Numbered from the stretch's first letter, positions 8,476-15,374 are shown. The stretch is DNA of 60,049 nt from Candidatus Omnitrophota bacterium (GCA_903860135.1 CAIOPG010000003.1:1-60049); one strand, 5' to 3'. Numbers and translations: made by a program. Notes: generated from the letters alone by a model not told the origin.

Positions 8476-9837
8476 ATGATACCGCGGGAATCAGAAACAG
8501 TTGAATTCAAGGAATCCACCGCCGAGCTTAAACAGGCGGTCATTTCAATTGTGGCTATGCTTAATAAGCATGGACGTGGAGATGTGTATTTTGGTGTTCA
8601 TGATAATGGAAAGGTTCTGGGGCTTACCATTGGTGTGACGACGCTGAGGGATGTGACGCAAGCGGTGGTGGATAATACTGAGCCTAAGATTTTTCCGAAT
8701 GTTGATATCCAAAAGATTGATGGGAAAGACTGTGTTGTTATTGAGGCTAAGGGAGTCAATGGCCCTTATATGGCCTATGGTAGGGCGTATGTACGCGTTG
8801 GTGAATCGGATAAAGCGATGAGCGCGCATGAGCTTGAGACGCGGATGCAGAACAAAAAGAAGTTTTTGTGGGAAAGCGAGATCTCTAGAAAGACGCTTGC
8901 TGATGTGAATGAAGGTGTGGTCAAGGACTTTATGCGCAAGGCAAAGGCGGCCAAGCGCATTGACTTTGATTTCGTGGATGTAAAGACAACGCTCAATAAG
9001 CTTGGTCTTCTGGATCGGGGCGACTTGACCAGGGCGGCGGAAGTCCTTTTTTGTGATGAGAACTCCATGGAAGTCCAGGCAGCCATTTTTGCCGGGACGG
9101 ATAAGCTGACCTTTCTGGATATTAAGTCGTTCAAGGGGAATCTTTTCAGTCTCCGCCAGCAGGCTGAGATCTACGTTAAAGAGCATATGAAGTGGCGTGC
9201 TGTGATTACGAGCGGTCCGCGGGAAGAGATTCCCGAGATCCCGGTTGATGCGCTTCGTGAGGCCATTGGAAATTCATTGTGCCACCGGGACTTTGCCAAT
9301 CCCAAGGGGAATGAGGTTGCCATATTTAAGGACCGGGTTGAGATCTATAATCCAGGCTTCTTTCCAGACGGGGTAAATCCTGAAGATTTCTTCAGTGGTC
9401 ATGAGCACTCGATTCTTCGTAATCCTTTTATTGCCGAGACAATGTATAAATCGAAAGACATTGAGCGCTGGGGAAGCGGCATCAAGCGTATTCATGATGA
9501 GTGCGCGTCTGCGGGCGTCAAGGTGGAGTTCAGGAGGCTTAAGACGGGATTTGTGGTGATGTTTTACCGGCCCAAGTGGGAAGAGGGTGAAGGATTGGGG
9601 CAGGACAGCAAAAGTAATGAGAAAAGTAAGGTGAAAAGTAAGGTGAAAAGCAATGAGAAGGTTGTCAGCCTTATAGCTAGCAATCCCTCAATTACTGTTC
9701 CAGAAATTGCAGAATCGTTGGGATTAAGCCTTGCCGGTGTTGAGAAGATCATTCGTGTTTTGAAGCAGCAGGAACGCTTGCGTCGTGTTGGCCCGGATAA
9801 GGGTGGGCATTGGGAGATTTTACAAAAAGAAGCGTGA
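8476..9837 (+). CDS. AlbA_2 (Schlafen-like) domain ATPase with C-terminal winged helix
   Basis: This 453-residue protein has an AlbA_2/Schlafen-AAA_4 domain at about 5-120 (ESETVEFKES at the start, GDVYFGVHDNG). A HATPase_c_4-like region follows at about 265-345 (REAIGNSLCHRDF, VEIYNPGFFPDG). Then comes a lysine/serine linker made from repeats of KSNEKSKVKSK, and a winged-helix DNA-binding domain at about 395-445. The order is typical of the putative transcriptional regulators often annotated as RecG-like. The linker corresponds to short tandem DNA repeats at about 9606-9660 that could vary in number. It follows the primase-helicase/RNA ligase pair and may regulate or assist it. Transcript continuity across the 200-base gap is unknown. 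Confidence 0.85.
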   Translation: MIPRESETVEFKESTAELKQAVISIVAMLNKHGRGDVYFGVHDNGKVLGLTIGVTTLRDVTQAVVDNTEPKIFPNVDIQKIDGKDCVVIEAKGVNGPYMAYGRAYVRVGESDKAMSAHELETRMQNKKKFLWESEISRKTLADVNEGVVKDFMRKAKAAKRIDFDFVDVKTTLNKLGLLDRGDLTRAAEVLFCDENSMEVQAAIFAGTDKLTFLDIKSFKGNLFSLRQQAEIYVKEHMKWRAVITSGPREEIPEIPVDALREAIGNSLCHRDFANPKGNEVAIFKDRVEIYNPGFFPDGVNPEDFFSGHEHSILRNPFIAETMYKSKDIERWGSGIKRIHDECASAGVKVEFRRLKTGFVVMFYRPKWEEGEGLGQDSKSNEKSKVKSKVKSNEKVVSLIASNPSITVPEIAESLGLSLAGVEKIIRVLKQQERLRRVGPDKGGHWEILQKEA

Positions 9838-9856
9838 TGATAAGAAGGATGGTTTG

Positions 9857-10576
9857 GTGAATATGGCCAAGAAAAAGACAAATGTCGAGCAGTGGATTGA
9901 GCGTGAAAAGTTGCATCCGAATATAAGGGAAGCACTTGAAAATGCTTCGAGGTATTTTGCGCGTATCGATGCGCTAACGGTTAACATGTTGGAAGCTATT
10001 TATGGACAGGAAAGTAGTTTTGGGATTTTGCTTCGCAAACGGGGTATGGATGGCGCGGCGGGGTATTTTCACATAGATAAGAAAACGGCAGGACAATATT
10101 ATTTGATCGTTAGCAAGGAAAACGATCAGAGATTTGATATTGATTACGCTTCGATAACAGCGGCACGTTATTTAACTGATTTAAACAGGTATTTCGGAAA
10201 GACGACAATACTTGCGGAAGATCGACTGACGGTCCCCGTCAAAGACGTTATGATGCGTAAGAAGTTTGTTTTGGCCGCGTATAATATGGGGGCAAGTTAC
10301 ATAGCGCATGCCCAGCAACTGGCCCAGGAAGCGGGCAAAGATCCGGCGAATTGGGATGAAGTTAAAGGATATCTGGAGGTCGCAGGTGTAAAAGCAGACA
10401 CAGCTGAAAAAGGTCGAGAATATGTTGTTGATGTTTTGAAAAATGAGGCTGAGTTTGCTGAGAAGTCTTCGGCAGACAAGAAGATCAAGAATAAGCGGCC
10501 CGGTAAAACAAAAGGTTTGTGTGCCAAGGGGCATTGGATTACCAAAGACCATCATCATATTTTCATATGCGGTTAA
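9857..10576 (+). CDS. lytic transglycosylase-like (SLT) protein
   Basis: Two starts compete: GTG at 9857, with AAGGA 7 bases upstream, and ATG at 9863. I prefer 9857. The protein of about 239 residues has an SLT/lysozyme-like core with the catalytic-Glu context AIYGQESSFG. Further features are DIDYASITAARYLTDL and FVLAAYNMG, the usual helices of soluble lytic transglycosylases. No signal peptide is visible, as in phage-type muramidases. The C-terminal tail (CAKGHWITKDHHHIFI) resembles the short GHW(V/I)T...H(V/I)FI tail seen at the ends of many phage head and structural proteins. This fits a phage-like or conjugative element cargo. It overlaps the start of the next gene by 10 bases. Confidence 0.65.
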   Translation: MNMAKKKTNVEQWIEREKLHPNIREALENASRYFARIDALTVNMLEAIYGQESSFGILLRKRGMDGAAGYFHIDKKTAGQYYLIVSKENDQRFDIDYASITAARYLTDLNRYFGKTTILAEDRLTVPVKDVMMRKKFVLAAYNMGASYIAHAQQLAQEAGKDPANWDEVKGYLEVAGVKADTAEKGREYVVDVLKNEAEFAEKSSADKKIKNKRPGKTKGLCAKGHWITKDHHHIFICG

Positions 10577-11064
10577 TATCGAGCTTATTATTGGTTGCCA
10601 GTGTTGTTTTCTTGTGCGGATTTACTTTTGGTCGGCAACCGGAGAAGGTGTTTGGCAATATGACCTATTGGGTTGGGAATCCGCATTCTCCCCGGCAGGT
10701 GACGCTGGTCAATGGCAAATATGAAGAAGATTTCTTGAATATCTATTATGAAGGCCCGTATGTTTACGGTGATTTCAATCATGACGGTCTTATGGACGCC
10801 GCGGTTGTCATTATGGAGAATTTTGGGGGTAACGCCGATGACTATGAGTTGGCTTTTCTGATTAATGACGGGAAAAAATTGGTGCATAGAGCATCATATT
10901 ATCTGGATGTTTGGGCGATTGTGAACTCGGTTCATGCGAAGGGCGGGAAGGTGGTCGTTGACATGTATGTTCATCAGAAGGGAGATTGTAACGCCGGACC
11001 GAGTAAGAGAGTGCGTCGTTCTTATGAATATACAGAGGCGCAGTTTCCTAAACGTCGAGCATAG
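10567..11064 (+). CDS. small secreted protein of unknown function
   Basis: The ATG at 10567 opens a 165-residue protein with a signal peptide (LISSLLLVASVVFLCGFTFG). It contains an FG-GAP/calcium-loop-like segment, GDFNHDGLMDAAVV, and ends in a basic tail. The start lies inside the end of the transglycosylase gene, so translation is coupled. I do not recognise a named family. The D-x-N-x-D-G loop suggests a bound cation. It is the last gene before the tRNA-derived boundary at 11206-11250 and so the last gene of the proposed integrated element. Confidence 0.65.
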   Translation: MRLISSLLLVASVVFLCGFTFGRQPEKVFGNMTYWVGNPHSPRQVTLVNGKYEEDFLNIYYEGPYVYGDFNHDGLMDAAVVIMENFGGNADDYELAFLINDGKKLVHRASYYLDVWAIVNSVHAKGGKVVVDMYVHQKGDCNAGPSKRVRRSYEYTEAQFPKRRA

Positions 11065-11066
11065 CC

Positions 11067-11087
11067 TGTGCTAGCACCGTGCTAGCA
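11067..11087. repeat. TGTGCTA double motif, left of tRNA fragment
   Basis: TGTGCTAGCAC is followed directly by CGTGCTAGCA, two near-identical units with an 11-bp period. A related pair occurs at 11320-11338 on the other side of the tRNA fragment. Such paired repeats near an attachment site could be recombinase arm-binding sites (inference). Confidence 0.4.
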
Positions 11088-11205
11088 GAATAGCCCGAAT
11101 CAGCATCAAAAGTGGGCAATTGTCAGCAAGTCAATAAGTTCGTAACTGTTAACACCCCTTACAGATAGCAACGAATTGCAATCAGCGTCAACACCGCCGA
11201 GACCT

Positions 11206-11250
11206 CTCATAACCTGAAGGCCGTTGGTTCAAATCCAACCCCCGCAACCA
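11206..11250 (+). other. displaced 3' end of tRNA-fMet: probable att site of an integrative element
   Basis: The 45 bases run from the anticodon loop CTCATAA through the anticodon-stem 3' strand, variable loop, T arm (GTTGGTTCAAATCCAAC), acceptor strand CCCGC and encoded ACCA. They match the 3' half of a bacterial initiator tRNA with anticodon CAT. The bases before it do not form the D arm or the 5' anticodon strand, so it is not a functional gene. Tyrosine recombinases that use tRNA genes leave such a 3' copy at the distal end of the inserted element. The orientation places the element to the left (up to 11250) and the original tRNA downstream flank, with its terminator, to the right. Confidence 0.8.
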
Positions 11251-11259
11251 TAACAACAC

Positions 11260-11300
11260 AAAGCCACTCAATCACTTAGGTGAAAGGGTGGCTTTCGTGT
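11260..11300 (+). terminator. intrinsic terminator behind the tRNA fragment
   Basis: AAAGCCAC (11260-11267) pairs with GTGGCTTT (11288-11295). Ten bases separate it from the tRNA CCA, so it is probably the native terminator of the tRNA gene left in place by integration. Confidence 0.7.
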
Positions 11301-11319
11301 TTATAGGGGAAAATAGGCT

Positions 11320-11338
11320 TGTGCTAATGCTGTGCTAA
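11320..11338. repeat. TGTGCTA double motif, right of tRNA fragment
   Basis: TGTGCTAATGC is followed by TGTGCTAA, again with an 11-bp period, mirroring the pair at 11067-11087. A recombinase or regulator binding site is possible; no direct proof. Confidence 0.4.
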
Positions 11339-11366
11339 GGTGAAAGAATGCAAGATGGTGTGCTGT

Positions 11367-11582
11367 TTAAAAGTGCAGCAATTTAGATATGGAGAGTTTG
11401 AATGCCTTGGCAAGTTTTTCAAGCGTGATGATGCTGGCGGTTTTCGGATTCTTTCCTTCTAAATTCTGAAGATACTTAGTGCTGATGTTAGCCATGGCTG
11501 CCAATTCTTCTTGGGTTAGGCCACGCTCTTCCCGTAGATTTTTAATTCGTTTGCTTAATTTAATACAGATTGTTTCAGTCAT
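11367..11582 (-). CDS. Xre-family helix-turn-helix regulator
   Basis: This 71-residue protein is taken from the ATG at 11582 (MTETICIKL). A GTG/ATG further upstream would add 7 residues. It is a single Cro/C1-type HTH: RIKNLREERGLTQEELA, then NISTKYLQNLEGK, then the scaffold helices. It is transcribed divergently from the small membrane-protein pair at 11682. A perfect 16-bp palindrome lies between them over a good promoter, so it most likely represses that promoter and perhaps its own. Such solitary Xre proteins often control adjacent accessory genes. Confidence 0.85.
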   Translation of the reverse strand: MTETICIKLSKRIKNLREERGLTQEELAAMANISTKYLQNLEGKNPKTASIITLEKLAKAFKLSISKLLHF

Positions 11583-11609
11583 GTGCCCATTATCCGGGGC
11601 CAAATATTC

Positions 11610-11639
11610 TTAACAACCATCTATAGATGGTGGTATGAT
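11610..11639 (+). promoter_or_regulatory. promoter with embedded palindromic operator
   Basis: A -35 TTAACA (11610-11615) and -10 TATGAT (11634-11639) are 18 bases apart. The spacer holds the perfect palindrome ACCATCTATAGATGGT (11616-11631). It drives the membrane-protein pair and is probably bound by the divergent Xre regulator. Confidence 0.7.
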
Positions 11640-11681
11640 GTTGTCGTTCTTACAGAAGTGGATAAATAAAGGGGGATACCA

Positions 11682-12035
11682 ATGTTGCCCAAGGCGTTAC
11701 CTTCAATAGTGCTTCTTCTTATGGCAATCTTTTGTTATGGCAAACGAATAAATTGGCGGGATATTAAGAGCTCCATCCCGGACTTATTAAAATTTATATT
11801 TGTCCTTTTTCTTGCGGTAACGATAGAGAAAGCCATTTTATATTTTGAGAATTGTCAGCCTTACGCTAGCTTTTGCCTTACTTCTGGTTTTTGGGATTGT
11901 TTACAAATATTTCTTACCGTCTTGGTAATCGTATTTTGGTATAGACAGAATAAGAAGTTTAAAGAGTCACGTGGGGAAAAGGTTAGGTCGTTTTCGGATT
12001 GGATGGCAAGCCTAGGGAGATCGGAGAAGGACTGA
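11682..12035 (+). CDS. small membrane protein, unknown
   Basis: This 117-residue protein starts at an ATG with AAGGGGG upstream. It has three likely membrane segments: residues about 4-19, 36-52 and 75-90. A basic tail follows (RQNKKFKESRGEK). It belongs to no family I recognise. The next gene starts two bases after its stop and is also a membrane protein, so the two probably form a small complex under the palindrome-controlled promoter at 11610. A phage-exclusion or signalling role would be speculation. Confidence 0.6.
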   Translation: MLPKALPSIVLLLMAIFCYGKRINWRDIKSSIPDLLKFIFVLFLAVTIEKAILYFENCQPYASFCLTSGFWDCLQIFLTVLVIVFWYRQNKKFKESRGEKVRSFSDWMASLGRSEKD

Positions 12036-12037
12036 GT

Positions 12038-12541
12038 ATGGTATCTGGTTTAATTATTGTCGGAGTTGCGATTGTGAGTTATTTGATATTGAAGCGGTTC
12101 TTTGGCAGGCCAAAAGAAGACGTTTCCTCAAATCGCAATAGAATTATCGTCTGGATATGTATAGTTTTATCTTTGGCTTTCATTTTTATTATGTCTTTTT
12201 GGGGAATGAAGCGGCCAGGGGTAATCTTTGAGAGGGGTGAATATAAAGGGTTGTTTTATGTTTATCTTTATCCCAACGACCAAAGAGTAAAATCGTTCCG
12301 AGTTGATGCAATGATTTATTCATTTATCAATAGTCACGATGAAGGCGACGGTCGTTCAAGCTCTGAGAGGCGTTATGGAATTGAATACGCTTTAATGCCG
12401 AACGGCGGCAAGGTTACTTTTAATAATTCTGGAGATTTTGAAAATCTTAGACTCGATAAAATTGTGCGAGTGAGAGATGATGTAGGTCGGTGGTGGGGAG
12501 TACAATTAACAAATAATGAAGTAAAGGAAGCTGCGAAGTAA
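12038..12541 (+). CDS. membrane-anchored protein, unknown
   Basis: The ATG at 12038 follows the previous stop by two bases, with GGAGAAGG about 10 bases upstream. The 167-residue product has two membrane segments (about 3-20 and 40-60) and a soluble C-terminal domain of about 100 residues, rich in Asp, Arg and Gly. I do not recognise it. Coupling to the preceding membrane protein suggests a two-protein unit. Confidence 0.6.
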   Translation: MVSGLIIVGVAIVSYLILKRFFGRPKEDVSSNRNRIIVWICIVLSLAFIFIMSFWGMKRPGVIFERGEYKGLFYVYLYPNDQRVKSFRVDAMIYSFINSHDEGDGRSSSERRYGIEYALMPNGGKVTFNNSGDFENLRLDKIVRVRDDVGRWWGVQLTNNEVKEAAK

Positions 12542-12656
12542 TTTATTGGTTCTTCCGGTATCTTCGTGGATAGCTACTGAAAGAATACAACGCCGTTCTG
12601 AATGATTCGATAAGCCGACCCCATATGAGATGCCTTGGTGAACCAGAGGGGCGTCA

Positions 12657-12697
12657 AAAGCCATGCTTCGATGTGCCGTCGGAGCATGGCTTTCTTG
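12657..12697 (+). terminator. intrinsic terminator after the membrane-protein pair
   Basis: AAAGCCATGC (12657-12666) and GCATGGCTTT (12684-12693) form a perfect 10-bp stem with a 17-base loop. The stem is symmetric (A and T ends), so it can act on either strand. The rest of the 217-base gap holds only the next promoter. Confidence 0.7.
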
Positions 12698-12724
12698 TAA
12701 ATTCCCATTACATGAGATAAGAAA

Positions 12725-12752
12725 TTGACATTTTCATTTATCATGGTATGCT
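12725..12752 (+). promoter_or_regulatory. sigma70-like promoter of the DUF4143 ATPase (leaderless)
   Basis: TTGACA (12725-12730), a 16-base spacer and TATGCT (12747-12752). The start codon at 12759 is only 6 bases beyond the -10, so the mRNA should begin at or next to the ATG. There is no ribosome binding site. Confidence 0.7.
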
Positions 12753-12758
12753 TGTGGC

Positions 12759-13910
12759 ATGATAAAGCGAGACGATTACAAAGAGTTTGTAGAGAAAGCA
12801 CTGGGTCGGAGTCGGGCTGTGGCTTTATTAGGACCACGCCAGTGTGGCAAGACTACCTTGGCACGGGAATTTGTAGATATTAACTCTCCAAACTATTTCG
12901 ATCTTGAAGACGATTCTAGCATTATTGCTTTGGCCGATCCCAAGACCGCGCTCGCGCCTTTGAAAGGTCTGGTCGTTATTGATGAAGTTCAGCGACGTCC
13001 GGAAATTTTTCCAATACTCCGGGTTCTGTTGGATCGTACGCCGCTACCGGCTAAGTTTCTGATCCTCGGAAGTGCCTCTCCCGATCTGTTAAGACAATCT
13101 TCTGAATCTCTTGCCGGGCGCTTGGAATTGATCGAAATGGATGGTTTCAATCTGTCCGAGGTAGGGGAGAAGAAAGCAACGGTTCTTTGGGCACGAGGCG
13201 GATTCCCTTTATCGTTTCTTGCCAAGAACGATGCGGATAGCTTCGCTTGGCGTAATAGTTTTATAAAAACATTCTTGGAGCGGGATCTCCGTGCGCAGGG
13301 GATTGATGTGCCAACAGTCGCGTTGCATCGCTTCTGGACTATGTTGGCGCACAGTCATGGACAGATATGGAATGCCGCGCCCATTGCCGCTTCGCTTGGA
13401 TTAAGCCAGCCGACGATACGAAAGTATCTTGATATTCTGACAGGCTTGTTTATGGTTCGGCAGGTCCAGCCGTGGCATGTGAATATCAAAAAGCGCCAGG
13501 TAAAAGCCCCGAAAATTTATATTCGTGACACGGGCATTCTAAATTCGTTGCTTGGAATAAAGACCGAGGCGGATGTTCCGCGTCATCCCAGTTGCGGTGC
13601 GTCGTGGGAGGGGTTTGTGATCGAGGAGATCATTCACGCGGTTGAACCAGATGACGTTTATTATTGGGCGACGCATCAGGGGGCAGAGATTGACCTGATC
13701 CTGTTCAAGAGTGGAAAGATGTATGGCGTTGAGATCAAGCGTCAGGACGCACCGACCATGACGCCGTCCATACGCATTGCGTTGGAGGATCTGAAACTTG
13801 AGAGGATCGCAGTCATTTATCCCGGTGAGAAGTGCTACGAACTTCATAAGAAGGTCTCCGTCATTCCGTTTGATAAGGTCATGGGCGGGATGAAAGCGTT
13901 GTTTAAATGA
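12759..13910 (+). CDS. AAA ATPase with DUF4143 domain
   Basis: This 383-residue protein belongs to the common ATP-binding family with an AAA_14 N-terminal domain and a DUF4143 C-terminal domain. Walker A GPRQCGKTT is at 25-33 and Walker B VVIDEVQ near 70-76, followed by sensor-like ILGSASP. The middle part has a winged-helix-like segment (IAASLGLSQPTIRKYLDIL). The C-terminal part, about 270-340, has the restriction-nuclease-like pattern E-x-F-V-I-E-E and EIDLIL...GVEIKR, with conserved Asp, Glu and Lys. The family is widespread as a mobile accessory gene; its function is poorly defined. Transcription appears leaderless from the promoter at 12725. Confidence 0.88.
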   Translation: MIKRDDYKEFVEKALGRSRAVALLGPRQCGKTTLAREFVDINSPNYFDLEDDSSIIALADPKTALAPLKGLVVIDEVQRRPEIFPILRVLLDRTPLPAKFLILGSASPDLLRQSSESLAGRLELIEMDGFNLSEVGEKKATVLWARGGFPLSFLAKNDADSFAWRNSFIKTFLERDLRAQGIDVPTVALHRFWTMLAHSHGQIWNAAPIAASLGLSQPTIRKYLDILTGLFMVRQVQPWHVNIKKRQVKAPKIYIRDTGILNSLLGIKTEADVPRHPSCGASWEGFVIEEIIHAVEPDDVYYWATHQGAEIDLILFKSGKMYGVEIKRQDAPTMTPSIRIALEDLKLERIAVIYPGEKCYELHKKVSVIPFDKVMGGMKALFK

Positions 13911-13985
13911 TGGTTCTTTAAGAAGGAACCATAGGTCAGAATTTCGTATCCGTCCGGTGAATACACGCTGCCCGTTGCAATTCCG

Positions 13986-14135
13986 GTGATTTTTGCTTCT
14001 TCGGTCAGGTTAAAAGTTGCCGGGTTTTTGATAACTCATGAGGCTCCGATGAGTGAGCGGGAGATCGCTTCGATCCTCAAAATCTCTCATATGAGCGTAA
14101 ATCGGGTCATGTTCATGATCAAAGTGGTTTCTTAG
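13986..14135 (+). pseudogene. HTH remnant of a MarR/nucleotidyltransferase-type protein
   Basis: An open frame of 49 codons reads VRLKVAGFLITHE, then MSEREIASILKISHMSVNRVM. This is the winged-helix start of proteins in which an HTH precedes a nucleotidyltransferase or antitoxin domain (EREIA-LGISH-SVNR). It stops after MFMIKVVS, so the second half is gone. It fills part of the 367-base gap between the ATPase and BrnT genes; the rest shows only the BrnT promoter. Confidence 0.5.
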
Positions 14136-14237
14136 TAATAATCAAAGTATTCTTGTCGGGCATAGATCAAGAGAGAAGTTAATTCGCGCATTATAAGTCA
14201 TGGTTGAACGGGGTTAAGCGGCCATCAAACAAGTTCC

Positions 14238-14265
14238 TTGAAACATAAAGCCGCTATGGTATATT
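14238..14265 (+). promoter_or_regulatory. promoter of brnTA
   Basis: TTGAAA (14238-14243), 16 bases, TATATT (14260-14265). The ATG at 14278 is 12 bases on, leaving at most a very short leader. TGTACA (14271-14276), at the expected transcription start, is a small palindrome that BrnA might bind. Confidence 0.55.
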
Positions 14266-14277
14266 TACATTGTACAT

Positions 14278-14568
14278 ATGAATGAAATTCGCTTTGAATG
14301 GAACAAGTTAAAATCATTGGCCAACAAGAGAAAGCACGGTGTTTCTTTTGAGGAGACGAAGACTGTATTTTATGATGAGAATGCGGTGCAGTTTGATGAC
14401 CCGGATCACTCAGCGAATGAAGACAGATTTATCATGGTCGGGATAAGTTTCAAGCTGCGGATTCTTGTGGTCGCGCATTGTGAGAGAGAAGAAGATGTAA
14501 TCCGAATTATTTCTGCCAGAAAGGCAGCCCGGCATGAGATTAAGTATTATGAGGAGGGAAGAATATGA
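14278..14568 (+). CDS. brnT: BrnT-type ribonuclease toxin
   Basis: This 96-residue protein has the BrnT layout: FEWNKLKSLANKRKHGVSFEETKTVF at the start and DPDHSANEDRFIMVG. These are followed by the strand VVAHCEREEDVIRIISARKAARHE, in which the R-I-I-S-A-R-K-A-x-x-x-E motif is the family hallmark. BrnT folds like RelE and cleaves RNA. The gene overlaps brnA by four bases. All family landmarks are present, so it looks active. Confidence 0.9.
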   Translation: MNEIRFEWNKLKSLANKRKHGVSFEETKTVFYDENAVQFDDPDHSANEDRFIMVGISFKLRILVVAHCEREEDVIRIISARKAARHEIKYYEEGRI

Positions 14569-14780
14569 GAGTTGCATACGATTTTACTCAGATGAAGGGG
14601 CGTCGCAATCCGTATGCGTCACGGTTAAAGAAGCCGGTCACGATGCGGTTGGGGGCTGATGTGGTTGAATACTTTAAGACTATGGCTGAGGAGATGGGCG
14701 TTCCTTACCAACAGTTGATTAATATGTATTTGCGGGACTGTGCTCAGTCAAGGCGTCGTCCTGACTGGGTTGCTCATTAA
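14565..14780 (+). CDS. brnA: BrnA-type antitoxin
   Basis: The 71-residue partner of BrnT overlaps its stop by ATGA. It has the family phrase KKPVTMRLGADVVEYFKTMAEE, then GVPYQQLINMYLRDCA, which is the ribbon-helix-helix DNA-binding fold. BrnA binds BrnT as a complex and represses the operon promoter. No other gene follows for about 200 bases. Confidence 0.9.
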   Translation: MRVAYDFTQMKGRRNPYASRLKKPVTMRLGADVVEYFKTMAEEMGVPYQQLINMYLRDCAQSRRRPDWVAH

Positions 14781-14932
14781 ACAGGTTCAAATCTTATCCT
14801 TCCATCGCCCCCCCCCTGTATTAAAGCCCTTGTGACTCGATAGTTCGCCGGGGTTTCTTATTTATCCGCGGGATGAGCGTCGTGCATCAAAGCCTCGGGA
14901 ACGCGCCGGCACATGTGATGAAAGCTTTTTGT

Positions 14933-14975
14933 TTGACAGAAATGAAGCGCGTGGTATTATGAGCCATGGTTCATA
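14933..14975 (+). promoter_or_regulatory. promoter and operator of the arsenic cluster
   Basis: TTGACA (14933-14938), 16 bases, TATTAT (14955-14960). An imperfect palindrome, TATGA-n-CCATGG-n-TCATA (14958-14975), overlaps the -10 and the start region. The DUF134 protein encoded directly downstream is the obvious candidate to bind it. Confidence 0.65.
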
Positions 14976-14989
14976 ACAAAGGAGTCGCG

Positions 14990-15295
14990 ATGAGGCCCCA
15001 AAAGATCAGATGGGTGAGGTGCCTGCCAGGCGAAAGATGTTTTCGCCCCAAGTGCAAGAAGCCGGGCAGACTCGAAGGTGTCGAGGTGACTATCGATGAA
15101 TTTGAGGCGGTTCGTCTGGCGGACCTTGAAGAAATGACCCATGCTCAGGCGGCGCAGTTGATGGGGGTCTCTCGGCCGACATTCACGCGAATACTTTCAT
15201 CGGCGCATAAAAAGGTCGCGGACGGGCTGGTCAATATAAAGGCGATAAAGATAGAAGGTGGATGTTGCCGCATTAAGACTGGCCGGCTTGGTTAA
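14990..15295 (+). CDS. DUF134 family helix-turn-helix regulator
   Basis: I use the ATG at 14990 because AAAGGAG lies 5 bases upstream. The 101-residue product begins RPQKIRWVRCLPGERCFRPK. It has the DUF134 pattern GVEVTIDEFEAVRLADLE, followed by an HTH (THAQAAQLMGVSRPTFTRIL). The four Cys residues (CLPGERCF, CKK, GGCC) could bind metal or arsenic. DUF134 proteins are small regulators often beside permeases and Fe-S or metal genes. Here it replaces the usual ArsR at the head of an arsenic cluster. Confidence 0.85.
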   Translation: MRPQKIRWVRCLPGERCFRPKCKKPGRLEGVEVTIDEFEAVRLADLEEMTHAQAAQLMGVSRPTFTRILSSAHKKVADGLVNIKAIKIEGGCCRIKTGRLG

Positions 15296-15372
15296 TGTCA
15301 ACCAGAGCGGTGCGCGCGCAGATCGATAACAAGATCAAAGAGTTTCTCAATACTCAGAAAGATCAGGAGTAG
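15295..15372 (+). CDS. 25-residue coupling ORF between regulator and permease
   Basis: The stop of the DUF134 gene and this ATG share a base (TAATG), and the frame ends two bases before the permease ATG. The product is [20 protein letters not shown] followed by QKDQE, a probable single amphipathic helix. It may be a real small protein or a translational relay to the permease gene. No family recognised. Confidence 0.45.
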   Translation: MSTRAVRAQIDNKIKEFLNTQKDQE

Positions 15373-15374
15373 TC

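Noticed and set aside
9606-9660. Tandem DNA repeat as an iteron origin
   Set aside because: The repeats lie in frame inside the AlbA_2 gene and encode a Lys/Ser linker. No replication initiator gene is adjacent.
11200-11250. Complete tRNA-Met gene
   Set aside because: Only the anticodon loop onward fits. GACCT before the loop cannot pair with CCTGA after it, and no acceptor 5' strand or D arm precedes it.
13909-13931. Terminator after the DUF4143 ATPase (ATGGTTC...GAACCAT)
   Set aside because: A 7-bp stem is present but no T-run follows, so it is not listed as a terminator.
14780-14932. Possible tRNA or T-arm (GGTTCAAATC at 14784)
   Set aside because: No matching arm or acceptor stem around it. 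The C-run at 14809 gives no structure. A similar GGTTCAAATC at 18350 is likewise isolated.
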